A stretch of DNA of 64,000 nt, from assembly GCA_016839635.1 (NCBI GenBank), contig JAEOTV010000169.1:1-64000 (forward strand), in the 5' to 3' direction. Source of the stretch: Promethearchaeota archaeon. Lineage in GTDB: Archaea; Asgardarchaeota; Lokiarchaeia; Sigynarchaeales; SOKP01. The notes beneath the pieces were generated by a model. It did no database searches, was not told where the DNA came from, and worked only from the letters and a program-made list of their open reading frames with translations. This document shows positions 25,786 through 34,928 of this stretch, piece by piece; positions within the stretch are counted from its first letter, which is position 1, and each line of letters begins with the position of its first letter. The translations under genes were made by a program, and so were the position numbers.

Positions 25786-28089
25786 TTAATTCAATATCAA
25801 GAGCTTTCTTTTTATAGGTAATGAAACTTTTTCAACACCTAATTCTTTTACATACTCCACCACTTCTGTTAATTTTTTGGCAGATTGATGGAAAAAGCAG
25901 ACTTCCTTTGGTTCTAGATTTTTTATCATTTCACTCAATTGATTTTTATCCGCATGGAGTTTTATTTTAATGTGAGGAGCAAAAGTATTTAGTAAGAAGG
26001 CTCGAAAAGGCATTTTCCATGTCTCAGAAAACTCAATTTCATTCGCACCTGCGACCAACTCTGCACCAGGGGATTCATGAATCGATCCTGCTAGAAAAAT
26101 AAAATTATGAGGACTGCGCCCCACTACATTAATAATATTCCTTATTAATCCGTAAGAAAGATCTGGAGGATGTGAAATAATAATATTATTTTTTTTCCGT
26201 AAAAAGGTTAAATTAGAATGATCAAACCATCTAAACTTTATACTATTGAAAGGATTTGCTTTATCTTTAATTAATCTTGAAATCGGCCCATAAATATATT
26301 CATAGCGATGATTTATAACTTGGATATTTTTCCGCACCATCATGTCTACATAAATATTAGGCCGTTTTTTGAACCCGCGTCTTAATTGAAGCTTCCTAAA
26401 ATATCGCCAAAAGATTAACATGAAACTAATTGCCAAACTTGAAGGATCTGCCCCAATTAAAGAATTATCTTCATATTCTGCTTTTTGTTCAAGAAATAAT
26501 ATTAAGCTATGAAATTGATCCGATATATTTCCAAAATCTTCCTGAGCAGCGGTTCCATCAATTAATAAATAATCTATTGGATGCGAGATTTGTTCAAGGA
26601 ATCTTCTAGTCCCAGCAAATGGCGTAATGTCAATATAAGTATAATCTCCTGTGTACAAAAATTTAAATTCATTCACCTTTGCTTGCATCATCAATGCACC
26701 AGGCATGTGACCTGCATGAAAAAAAGAAAGAAAACTATTAGGTTCTTTAAATTCTATCTTTGTACCATTTTCTACATAAATTACATTTTTAATAATATTT
26801 CGATACTCTTCCTCCTCAATCTCATCATATTTTTCTTGCTTTAAAAAATTTGAATCCCTTAATAGATATAAATCTAGAGTAATACGAGAACATAAAACTG
26901 GAATATCTGGAAACATTTTAATTAATTCTTTCAATCCAGAAATATGGTCATAATGACTATGAGAGATAAATATCGCATCAATTTTAGGATTCTCAGGGAC
27001 ATTTTCAAGAGAAAGATTACTTTTATCTTCAGAGGTTATCCCTTTTCTCGCTTTTTCTTCTTCTACAATATACTGGGATAGATTCTGTAAGTATTCCTCA
27101 ATATATCTAAAATCACCTTCTATCTCATTTTCTTCATCTTTTTCAGAAAGACCACAATCTAATAAAATATTCAGTCTTCCTAATCCTAAAATATGACTAT
27201 TATGGTTTGGTTTTAGAATTATAGGATAAATTGTGACTCGAATATTATTTGAATTAGTTCCTTTTTCTATCAAAGAGAGATTAGAAAAATAATTCAAATC
27301 AAATCTTTTCTCAATCTTATCTATAGCATTTGAAATATCACTTTCTCCCACAGGGACTCCTGTAATATATAAATACCAGCCATAATTCTTAACAAGATTC
27401 TCTAAATTCTCATACATCTCATCTCCTAGAAAAGATTTGATAACAATAGTTTTTTCTTCTTGATAATAAATAATCTTTCTAATCCCTTTTTTTTCCTCTA
27501 TCGGAATCAGATCATTTTTAAAAAATAAATCATTAAGAACATCTTTTATAGGGTTTTGCTGTATATTTTCGTTTTTAATTAATTTTAGATAATGTCTATA
27601 TTCTTTTGTATGATAAAGCGAGCGCATATACTTTTTTTGTTTTAAAATGATTATCAAATCTTCATATTGGAATTCTTCTCTGCTAATTGTTACTTCTTGT
27701 TTTTTTTTCTCTTGCTTTTTATCCTTATCCTTTTTAGATACTTTTTGAACTATTTCATTCTCAGAAATAAAAAAGAACCAACCGTAATTTCTAACTAATT
27801 TATCACGATTTCTAATTATGTCGTTTCCACTTGAAGTAATAATAATAATTATCCGATCAAGATCAGAGTAAATTATTTTAGAAATTGAATTTTTGGTTTT
27901 ATTTGAGATGAGTTTATCGTTAAAAAATAGATGATTAAGCACATCTTTAATATTTTTTTGAGGAATTTTGTTATCTTCCATGAATTTCAGCTTAATTTTG
28001 TATGACTTAATCTTAAATGACGGCTCTAATTTCTCTTTCTTTTCAATTAATAGAGTCTTTTCTGAAAATTTAAATTCCTCAATATTCAT
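25786..28089 (-). CDS. KH-like / MBL / beta-CASP ribonuclease, archaeal CPSF-like
   Basis: About 767 residues from ATG 28089; a TTG at 28122 would add 11. The MBL-beta-CASP core has SHSHYDHISG (metal ligands), HAGHMPGA, YTGDYTY, LLIDGTA, KIKLHADKNQL and VCFFHQS, matching motifs 2-4 and A-C of CPSF73/aCPSF nucleases. These cut RNA, and aCPSF1/FttA ends transcription. The N-terminus holds two ~80-residue repeats (about residues 30-110 and 165-245 of the ATG form), each ending NYGW and sharing KDVLNxLFF. They sit where aCPSF1 has its two KH domains and end as those do, but lack a GxxG loop. Length exceeds typical aCPSF1 (~640). It is a divergent paralogue or variant. Confidence 0.83.
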   Translation of the reverse strand: MNIEEFKFSEKTLLIEKKEKLEPSFKIKSYKIKLKFMEDNKIPQKNIKDVLNHLFFNDKLISNKTKNSISKIIYSDLDRIIIIITSSGNDIIRNRDKLVRNYGWFFFISENEIVQKVSKKDKDKKQEKKKQEVTISREEFQYEDLIIILKQKKYMRSLYHTKEYRHYLKLIKNENIQQNPIKDVLNDLFFKNDLIPIEEKKGIRKIIYYQEEKTIVIKSFLGDEMYENLENLVKNYGWYLYITGVPVGESDISNAIDKIEKRFDLNYFSNLSLIEKGTNSNNIRVTIYPIILKPNHNSHILGLGRLNILLDCGLSEKDEENEIEGDFRYIEEYLQNLSQYIVEEEKARKGITSEDKSNLSLENVPENPKIDAIFISHSHYDHISGLKELIKMFPDIPVLCSRITLDLYLLRDSNFLKQEKYDEIEEEEYRNIIKNVIYVENGTKIEFKEPNSFLSFFHAGHMPGALMMQAKVNEFKFLYTGDYTYIDITPFAGTRRFLEQISHPIDYLLIDGTAAQEDFGNISDQFHSLILFLEQKAEYEDNSLIGADPSSLAISFMLIFWRYFRKLQLRRGFKKRPNIYVDMMVRKNIQVINHRYEYIYGPISRLIKDKANPFNSIKFRWFDHSNLTFLRKKNNIIISHPPDLSYGLIRNIINVVGRSPHNFIFLAGSIHESPGAELVAGANEIEFSETWKMPFRAFLLNTFAPHIKIKLHADKNQLSEMIKNLEPKEVCFFHQSAKKLTEVVEYVKELGVEKVSLPIKRKLLILN

Positions 28090-28238
28090 TAAATTAGTGA
28101 TATATGTCAAGTAAAATAACAATTATGTTTTTTTTACATCACCTAAATCGCAATAAGATAAAAGTAAAAGGAGAATAAAAAAAAATTAATAATTTTTTAT
28201 TAAAAATCCCTAATATATTCTATTTTGAATAAGAAGAT

Positions 28239-28649
28239 TTATTTGTATTTACTAAATTTGACTTTTTTTAATGTTATATTTAATTCTTCCACAGAATAAC
28301 CTCTATCTTTTAGTCCAGTGATAACACTACCATATGTGAGACCTTTAAGAATATCATTTAAGTTTTCTTTTGAAATTTCAACTCCCAATTGTTCGGGAAG
28401 AGGTTTTAATGTGTAAAGTAGTCTAATAGTTTCATCAAATCTAGGTAATAGGAAAGATTCTATTCTGTGACTAAATTTTGGAGATACTAATGGAGCTACC
28501 GACTGCAAATCTATACATTCAGCAAGTGAATTAATATGTTTTATAGTCAATGTCGCAATTCCATACTCTTTTCCCTTTTTTTTTAAATCATTTTTTATAT
28601 AAATGATATTATTTTCTATAAAACTATATTTATACTCATTCCCATTCAT
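28239..28649 (-). CDS. Unknown conserved-looking protein
   Basis: 136 residues, ATG start. N-terminal strands (YKYSFIENNIIYIKNDLK) are followed by helices (HRIESFLLPRFDETIRLLYTLK, ENLNDILKGLTYGSVITGLKDRGYSVEEL). No motif or membrane span is seen and I do not recognise a family. It lies 42 bases downstream of the MobA-like gene on the same strand, so the two are probably co-transcribed. Confidence 0.6.
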   Translation of the reverse strand: MNGNEYKYSFIENNIIYIKNDLKKKGKEYGIATLTIKHINSLAECIDLQSVAPLVSPKFSHRIESFLLPRFDETIRLLYTLKPLPEQLGVEISKENLNDILKGLTYGSVITGLKDRGYSVEELNITLKKVKFSKYK

Positions 28650-28691
28650 TTTTTAACCTCATTTTAGAGATTCATGTGTTTATTTCAAATC

Positions 28692-29351
28692 TTATTTACC
28701 TAATTTTAACAATTTTACAAGATCTATTGGACCATTAATATTTATTAAACTCATTAAATTTGTATCTAAATTTTGAATTGATTTTTCTACTGAAATATAG
28801 TTTATTTTCCAATTTGTGTCTATAAAATTTATTAATCCATAATTTTCGGTTAATAGAATGTCTTTAGCTTTTTGAAATCCTTTTTCAACAGGATATATTG
28901 CGAAAAAAAGTTCTAAAAACCCATTATTCCATATTGGAATACAACAATCAAATCCTTGAGATTCATTAATCATCAGATTAATTACTTCTGGATTAATTAG
29001 AGGCATATCACAGGATAATAGAAAAACCTTTTCAAAGCCTAATTTTTTCAATTCCTTAAAGCCAGAATAGATTCCTAGCATTGGTTTGTATATTTTGGAA
29101 TGCTCAAATAATTCTCTATCATCTACAATAAAATTAACATCTCTTGGAAAATCTATTTGTTTTCGATAATTAAATATTTGCTCCTCAGAATGAGCAACTA
29201 AAAAGATATCTTGGTCAAATTGTGTTAAAATTTCTAATTGGTGTAAAATTAAGGGTTTTCCATATAGCTCTACAATGGCTTTTTCTGTACCAAAACGAGT
29301 GCTTTTCCCTCCAATTAATATTAAAATTGCTAAATACTTTTGATTATTCAT
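28692..29351 (-). CDS. MobA-like nucleotidyltransferase
   Basis: About 219 residues from ATG 29351; the in-frame TTG at 29363 has less support. The N-terminal ILIGGKSTRFGTEKAI is the GGxSxRFGxxK nucleotide-binding loop of MobA. FLLSCDMPLI supplies the metal-binding Asp. The family transfers GMP to molybdopterin (molybdenum or tungsten cofactor) or makes related nucleotide-activated compounds. No other cofactor gene is in the window. Tungsto- or molybdo-enzymes are expected in an anaerobic archaeon, so the role is plausible but inferred. Confidence 0.82.
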   Translation of the reverse strand: MNNQKYLAILILIGGKSTRFGTEKAIVELYGKPLILHQLEILTQFDQDIFLVAHSEEQIFNYRKQIDFPRDVNFIVDDRELFEHSKIYKPMLGIYSGFKELKKLGFEKVFLLSCDMPLINPEVINLMINESQGFDCCIPIWNNGFLELFFAIYPVEKGFQKAKDILLTENYGLINFIDTNWKINYISVEKSIQNLDTNLMSLININGPIDLVKLLKLGK

Positions 29352-29479
29352 TCTATTAACCAAAGTCTTAATATCTATTTCTATTTTTTTCCAGTTTTTT
29401 TATATAATTAAAAAAATGAAAAGAATTACAAAAAAAAATATTCAAATTAGGTCTGAAATCACAAGATTTTTAATCAAAC

Positions 29480-29593
29480 TTAATATTCCTCATCATTAGC
29501 TTCCCAATCTTCGTCGTCATCGTCTTTATCCCATTCTTCATCGTCATCTTCGTCCCAATCCTCTTCCTCATCATCCTTTTTTTTTGCAGTCAT
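29480..29593 (-). CDS. Tiny acidic Trp-containing protein (37 residues)
   Basis: An ATG at 29593 opens a 37-codon frame that is almost wholly Asp/Glu after MTAKKK, with Trp at positions 13, 21 and 30 in repeated D/E-W-D/E blocks, ending ANDEEY. The composition is far from what this AT-rich DNA gives by chance, since it is built of GAT, GAC, GAA, GAG and TGG codons. The weak Shine-Dalgarno is GAGAAG upstream. It is a probable intrinsically disordered acidic protein; binding of a basic partner (RNA polymerase, histone, ribosomal protein) is only a guess. Confidence 0.62.
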   Translation of the reverse strand: MTAKKKDDEEEDWDEDDDEEWDKDDDDEDWEANDEEY

Positions 29594-30408
29594 TTTTTTT
29601 CTAATTTCTTCTCATTTATAGTAGATTAAAATTATACTATATTTTCAATTACGATTAAAAACTTATTATATATTTAAATGTTTCTAATTTTAATATCTAT
29701 ATTTAAAATAAAAAAGGTTAATTGTTCTGTGGAAAAAATGAAATTTATTAATGGGTACTTATATCACTTTTAATAATTAATTTTTATCATACTTAAAAGA
29801 ATGCTACTTATTTTAAATAAAAATAAGGTTTAATTCACAATTAAGTTTTTAAAAGCTATATATTTACTAATACTTTTAATAAGTTTGAGTAAATCTTTAC
29901 AAGCAAAATTTTAAAAAAATTTTTATCAAGCTTAATTTCTTTTAAAAGGAAGGATAAAATTGTTATATGAAATCATTCAATATTCAAAAATAATCTGAAA
30001 AAGAAGAATTGACGATAAATTAAGTTCACATTTATTTCCTTATGCTAGATTTCTATCCTATAACTAAGATTAATGGATTATATTACTAATAATAAAAAGA
30101 GTAGTTTTATTAAATTTAATTTTATAAGTAATATAAAAAAAGAAATGTTTTTAAGCTAGTTTAATCTTTTTTAATTTCAGATATAATGATTCAGTCTAGT
30201 AAAAAATAATCAAATTTATAACACCTAACTCAAGGATTCGCTAAAAATATAGATGATATATAACATTAACATTAATTACTTAAGAAGCATTAGCACCAAT
30301 GTGAATTATTTTCGAGATTATATCAAAGACTTATTCTTCTACTTTAAGTTCCATGAGCTTTATTTTACTCTATTTTTATCAAAATTAAAATTGAATTGAT
30401 AAGCAATA
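29594..30408. other. Long gene-free AT-rich gap
   Basis: 815 bases of roughly 80% AT with no frame of protein-like composition on either strand. A 35-codon frame at 29960-30067 is broken by TGA and is not convincing. No tRNA or strong GC-rich fold typical of RNase P or SRP RNA is visible. It holds the upstream region of the methyltransferase/ATP-grasp gene and of the tiny acidic gene. A small AT-rich RNA cannot be excluded. Confidence 0.5.
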
Positions 30409-32340
30409 ATGACGATTCAAAATAAAAACATAAATAATAAAAAAAGGAATCCTCAAAGTAAAGAAAAAAACATACCAAAATGCCTTGGTCCAGTTCTAGA
30501 CTTAGAGGAATATGTTAAAAAGGATTGGTGGAAGAGGATATTTAACGCTTATTATTTAAAGACAGACGGTGATGTAGTAGATGATCGAAAGGTAACTGAA
30601 TTTGAATTGGATTATTTTGTAAGCGTTATGAACTTTCATCAAGAACAACATATTTTAGACCTTTGTTGTGGCCAAGGAAGACATTCTATAGAATTAGCTA
30701 ATCGAGGTTATAAATACATATATGGATTAGACCGTTCAAGATATTTAATTCAAAAAGCTAAATCAGATGCGAAAAATTTTGGTGTTTCATGTAGATTTCG
30801 TGAGGGCGATGCGAGAAAATTACCTTATAATCCGGATACATTTGATTCTGTTATGATTTTGGGTAATAGTTTTGGGTATTTTGAATCAATAAATGATGAT
30901 GTCCTGGTCTTGAAAGAAGTTTTCCGTGTTTTAAAACCATGGGGAAATATATTGATAGACCTTACAGATGGAGAATATATTAAAAAAAATTTTCAGCAGC
31001 GTTCCTGGGAATGGATTGATAAGAATTTTTTCGTTTGTAGGGAAAGATCTTTATCTTTAGACAAACAAAAATTAATTTCAAGAGAAGTAATAACTCATGT
31101 GAATAAAGGAGTTTTAGTTGATCAATTTTATTATGAAAGGTTATATTCAAGAAATGGGATTTCAAAATTATTAAAAAAGGTAGGTTTTAGTGATATAACC
31201 TTTCATGACTCAATCACCCCTGAATCTCAACGGAATCAAGATTTAGGTATGATGGAAAAAAGAATTATTATTACTGCTAAAGTTAAGAAAGAATGGTCCC
31301 CGGTAAAAAAGAAAGAAATTAAAGATGTAAGAAATATTGCTGTAATTTTTGGAGACCCAAATAAACCTGACTTACTTAAACCCTCACAAAAATTTGATAA
31401 TGACGATTTTTATACTATAAATCAGTTGAAGGGTGCATTAAAAGAACTCCCAGGTTATAACTTTTCATATTTAGATAATCACAGTACACTTATACAAGAT
31501 TTACAAAATCTAAAAGGAAAAATTGATTTTGTTTTTAATTTATGTGATGAAGGTTATTTGAATAATGCAAGAAAGGAATTACACGTCCCAGCTTTATTAG
31601 AAATTCTTAATATTCCATTTACTGGGTCTGGACCTCAATGTCTCGCTTTTTGTTATGACAAATCCTTAGTACGAGGAATTGCAAAAGAACTAGAAATTCC
31701 TATTCCTGAAGCTATTTATATTAAACCTGAAGATAAAATCATCGATCTACCTTTATATTTTCCTGCTATTGTGAAACCTAATTTAGGAGATTCTAGTTTT
31801 GGTATCACTCAGAATAGTGTAGTTAACAACGGAGAAGAACTACTTTCTGCAATTTCAGAAATTCGTGAAAAGTTTGGATACGACAAACCAATTTTAATAG
31901 AACAATTCCTTACTGGTAAGGATCTTTCAATCGGAATTATTGGAAATCCTCCTGATGATTACCTCATTCTCCCTATAATTGAAGAAGATTATTCAAGCCT
32001 GCCTTCAAGTTTACCTAAAATATGTGGTTATGAAGCTAAATGGCTACCTGATTCTCCCTATTGGAATATTAAATCCATTCCTGCAAATCTTCCACAAGAT
32101 ACAATTGAAATTATTGAAAATTGTTCTCTTAAATTATTTGAGAGATTAGAATGCCAAGATTATGTTCGATTAGATTGGCGCTCAGATAATGAGGGAAGTC
32201 CTAAGCTACTAGAAGTTAATCCTAATCCTGGATGGTGTTGGGATGGTCATTTTGCCAAAATATGTAATTTTGCTAATATATCATATAAAGAAATGCTCCA
32301 TAAAATTCTAGAAGCCGCAGTAAAAAGAATTGGGTTATAA
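30409..32340 (+). CDS. Fusion of SAM methyltransferase and D-Ala-D-Ala ligase-like ATP-grasp enzyme
   Basis: 643 residues. Residues ~50-300 are a class I methyltransferase: ILDLCCGQGRHSIELA (SAM-binding motif I), YGLDRSRYLI, and LPYNPDTFDSVMILGNSFGY. Residues ~315-643 are a Ddl-like ATP-grasp ligase: AVIFGDPNKPDLL, VFNLCDEGYLNN, IPFTGSGPQCLAFCYDKSLVR, PAIVKPNLGDSSFGI, ILIEQFLTGKDL, DYVRLDWRS and LLEVNPNPGW (Mg-binding). Ddl-type enzymes join amino acids through an acyl phosphate. Archaea of this kind lack peptidoglycan, so a peptide-like or modified-amino-acid product is more likely. The fused methyltransferase would act on the same molecule. ATG start; stands alone after an 800-base gap. Confidence 0.88.
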   Translation: MTIQNKNINNKKRNPQSKEKNIPKCLGPVLDLEEYVKKDWWKRIFNAYYLKTDGDVVDDRKVTEFELDYFVSVMNFHQEQHILDLCCGQGRHSIELANRGYKYIYGLDRSRYLIQKAKSDAKNFGVSCRFREGDARKLPYNPDTFDSVMILGNSFGYFESINDDVLVLKEVFRVLKPWGNILIDLTDGEYIKKNFQQRSWEWIDKNFFVCRERSLSLDKQKLISREVITHVNKGVLVDQFYYERLYSRNGISKLLKKVGFSDITFHDSITPESQRNQDLGMMEKRIIITAKVKKEWSPVKKKEIKDVRNIAVIFGDPNKPDLLKPSQKFDNDDFYTINQLKGALKELPGYNFSYLDNHSTLIQDLQNLKGKIDFVFNLCDEGYLNNARKELHVPALLEILNIPFTGSGPQCLAFCYDKSLVRGIAKELEIPIPEAIYIKPEDKIIDLPLYFPAIVKPNLGDSSFGITQNSVVNNGEELLSAISEIREKFGYDKPILIEQFLTGKDLSIGIIGNPPDDYLILPIIEEDYSSLPSSLPKICGYEAKWLPDSPYWNIKSIPANLPQDTIEIIENCSLKLFERLECQDYVRLDWRSDNEGSPKLLEVNPNPGWCWDGHFAKICNFANISYKEMLHKILEAAVKRIGL

Positions 32341-32348
32341 GAAAAATA

Positions 32349-33458
32349 TTACAATATGAAATCTAATAATAAAAGAATAAATTCCATAATAAACACAAAA
32401 CTTAGCAAAATTTCAACATATAGAAGGAATTTTTCATTAGTATTAGTCTGTGTAACACTATAAATATTTTCTAAGGTTTCAAGCCTATGTCTTATACTTT
32501 CACTCCATTGTTTAAGTTGAAACAACTCTGCTAAATTAGTATATATCTCAGCTAGATAGTAATCTCCGATTAATTTCGAAACATTTTCTATATTTTCTAA
32601 TAAAAATATTAAATCATATCTTAATCGGATTAATCGCCCTAGTTTTCTCTTAAATCTTCTGAATAAACTTCGCCTTTTAAAATAAATTTTGCGTATATCT
32701 TCTTCTGCTATTGTTAGTCTTCGATCTAGTAATTTATCTAAAGCACGTAATTCAAGCAATTGGTAGTTAGCAATCTCTATAACAAGTAGTATATCATCAT
32801 AATCATGATTAGGATCGATTATTAATCCTCTATCAAAATCTAATACTATTAAATCATTTTTTAAAAATGAAAAAGACTTACGAAGCTTTTTATTTATTTG
32901 ATCTTTACTAAGGTTGAGTTCAGGTTTCTCTCCCATAAAAAGAGCAGAGATATAACTTTTTTTTCTCTCAATAAAGTCTTTTGGGTTCTCTAATTCATCA
33001 GTTAAGCAATATAAGGTATATTTTTCATGTTCAGATTCACCGATTATAAATCCCTCTTCACCAATAGATCCTCTTATTTGCTTAAATACTTCATTGTAAT
33101 GATACTTCATGAAATTGTTTATTTGAAATTCCCCATTAGAAGTCTTGAATTTAATTCTTCTAATAGTGTGCAATTCTTCAAACGGTAAATCTCGAAAAAC
33201 AAGTCTGGCAATCAAGGATATTACTCCTTCTGAATATAATTTAATATGTAGAGAGATATCTTCAATATTTTTTAAATCAGAGGAAATATTCTGAGTTACT
33301 TCTACAAGTAAGGGAAGTGGAAAATCCACATATGAAGGTGTATCTTTTGTTTTGATAATTTTTTTATCTTGAATTGCAGGAATAATATTTCTTACTTCTT
33401 TCAAATCAATATTGCGTCCCACATCTGTCAATCTGAAAAAAATTACTTCACCATTCAA
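32349..33458 (-). CDS. RMD1/YagE-like (DUF155) membrane-anchored protein
   Basis: 369 residues. The second half has the DUF155 pattern: VIEIANYQLLELRALDKLLDRRL, KLIGDYYLAEIYTNLAELFQL, WSESIRHRLETLENIYSV, and a single C-terminal span (LLYVEILLSFVFIMEFILLL). DUF155 proteins include yeast Rmd1/Rmd8 and mitochondrial RMND1, tail-anchored proteins linked to organelle translation or pH response, plus bacterial YagE. The biochemical role is unknown. Start is TTG 33458. Its stop and the stop of the methyltransferase/ATP-grasp gene are 8 bases apart, tail to tail. Confidence 0.72.
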   Translation of the reverse strand: MNGEVIFFRLTDVGRNIDLKEVRNIIPAIQDKKIIKTKDTPSYVDFPLPLLVEVTQNISSDLKNIEDISLHIKLYSEGVISLIARLVFRDLPFEELHTIRRIKFKTSNGEFQINNFMKYHYNEVFKQIRGSIGEEGFIIGESEHEKYTLYCLTDELENPKDFIERKKSYISALFMGEKPELNLSKDQINKKLRKSFSFLKNDLIVLDFDRGLIIDPNHDYDDILLVIEIANYQLLELRALDKLLDRRLTIAEEDIRKIYFKRRSLFRRFKRKLGRLIRLRYDLIFLLENIENVSKLIGDYYLAEIYTNLAELFQLKQWSESIRHRLETLENIYSVTQTNTNEKFLLYVEILLSFVFIMEFILLLLDFIL

Positions 33459-33605
33459 ACGAAAATTACCTTAATGGAAATTTATACTATATTTATCTTT
33501 ACTTTAGGATAAGATAATTAAGTTTTATTTAAATTTAATCAAGTTTAAATTCTTTTTTCTCTTTTATAAGAATTATTTCACATTTAAAAATGTAAAGAAT
33601 TTACA

Positions 33606-34922
33606 ATGTTAGAGGATTTTTGGCTTTTAATAATAATATTTGCTATATTTTGTGTGATTTTAATTAGCTATTCGTCAAAGAAATTCGACTTTGTTGTAAT
33701 TTCATTATTTTGCTGTTTTTTAGCAGGAACTATAACTGGTATAGCGAAGAATTTAACAATAACTGATTTTGTGTCATTTATTGAATTTGAAGCAATAATC
33801 GTTATTTTATGTATGAGTATTATAACTAAAATTGCACAAGATTCAAATATTTTAGAATTTTTAGCGGTAAAACTTTTTAAAATTTCAAAAGGTAATAGGA
33901 AAATTTTCTTTTATTTGATCTGCTTAATTACAACTCTTTTAGCAGCAATAATAAGTGATGTTGTAGTGGTATTGATATTAGCGCCAGTTGTAATACGTTT
34001 ATGTCGCTTTTTAAAAATAAAAGCTGGAACTTATTTATTAGGAATGACAATTTGCATAAATATTGGTTCAATAATAACACCATTTTCTAGTGGAGAAAAT
34101 ATTATCATCGCTGCTGCATTTAACCTAAATACGATTTATTTTATAACCTATTACTGGGGATTCTCTTTTTTCCTTTTATTTATGACAGCCTTTTTAGTAG
34201 ATAGATTTCAATTAAGTAAAGAACCTGAAATAGAAGATCTTCAAAAAAAATATGTTCTGGATCTAGTTGATGCCAAAGTAATGATAACAGATAAAAAAAT
34301 GTTTTATTTTAATAGTATAGCGATTATTATTACAATAGCATTATTCGCAATTTTACCATTTCTTTACTTAACAGCAGCATTTTCAACATTTTTGTTAGTG
34401 TTAATTAATAGAAAATTTACAAAAAAAAAAATGGGTGAATTTTTGAAAGATGTTGAATGGGAAATCATCTTCTTCTTTATTTCCTTATATGTTGTCGTTG
34501 GTTGTTTAGGAGTAGCAGGTTTTGAAAATCTTTTTAAAGGAATCCCCTTTCAGACTTTGAATCCTTTCTTAGTAAGTTTAATAGTATTGGTACTTGTTAG
34601 TTTTGTGTCAGGATTTGTTGCTAATACTCCTACAGCATTAGTTTTTATTCCAATCGTAAATTTGTTAGTAACCGCAGTCCCAGATGGTTTTGGATTTTCT
34701 TCAATCCCATTATATTTTTCATTAATTATTGCCGTGAATATTGGAGGAAATCTAATACCTCAAGGTGCTGCTTGTGATGTAATGACCCTAAAAATTGCTC
34801 AAAATAATGATGTAGAAAATTTTAGTTTTAAGAGATTATTGAAAGTTGGTGCATCTTTTGCTATAATCCATATAATTTTATCTATTGGATATTTATTAAT
34901 ACTTACATTATTTTATGGTTAA
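33606..34922 (+). CDS. ArsB/NhaD/CitM-superfamily ion permease
   Basis: 438 residues with ~11-12 spans. Family marks are AAIISDVVVVLILAPVVIRL (the DxxVxxLxP-type signature after span 3), CINIGSIITPFSSGENIII and, in the second half, SGFVANTPTALVFIPIV and NIGGNLIPQGAACDVM. These two inverted-repeat hairpin motifs are typical of the ion transporter superfamily (NhaD Na+/H+ antiporters, ArsB arsenite permeases, CitM/SLC13). The substrate (Na+, arsenite or a dicarboxylate) is not decidable here. No ars gene is near. ATG start. Confidence 0.85.
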   Translation: MLEDFWLLIIIFAIFCVILISYSSKKFDFVVISLFCCFLAGTITGIAKNLTITDFVSFIEFEAIIVILCMSIITKIAQDSNILEFLAVKLFKISKGNRKIFFYLICLITTLLAAIISDVVVVLILAPVVIRLCRFLKIKAGTYLLGMTICINIGSIITPFSSGENIIIAAAFNLNTIYFITYYWGFSFFLLFMTAFLVDRFQLSKEPEIEDLQKKYVLDLVDAKVMITDKKMFYFNSIAIIITIALFAILPFLYLTAAFSTFLLVLINRKFTKKKMGEFLKDVEWEIIFFFISLYVVVGCLGVAGFENLFKGIPFQTLNPFLVSLIVLVLVSFVSGFVANTPTALVFIPIVNLLVTAVPDGFGFSSIPLYFSLIIAVNIGGNLIPQGAACDVMTLKIAQNNDVENFSFKRLLKVGASFAIIHIILSIGYLLILTLFYG

Positions 34923-34928
34923 ACTTAT

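Noticed and set aside
29960..30067. TTG-start frame with GGAAGG upstream, broken by TGA at codon 13
   Set aside because: Only 35 codons with one internal stop in very AT-rich DNA; chance is likely and no motif is recognised.
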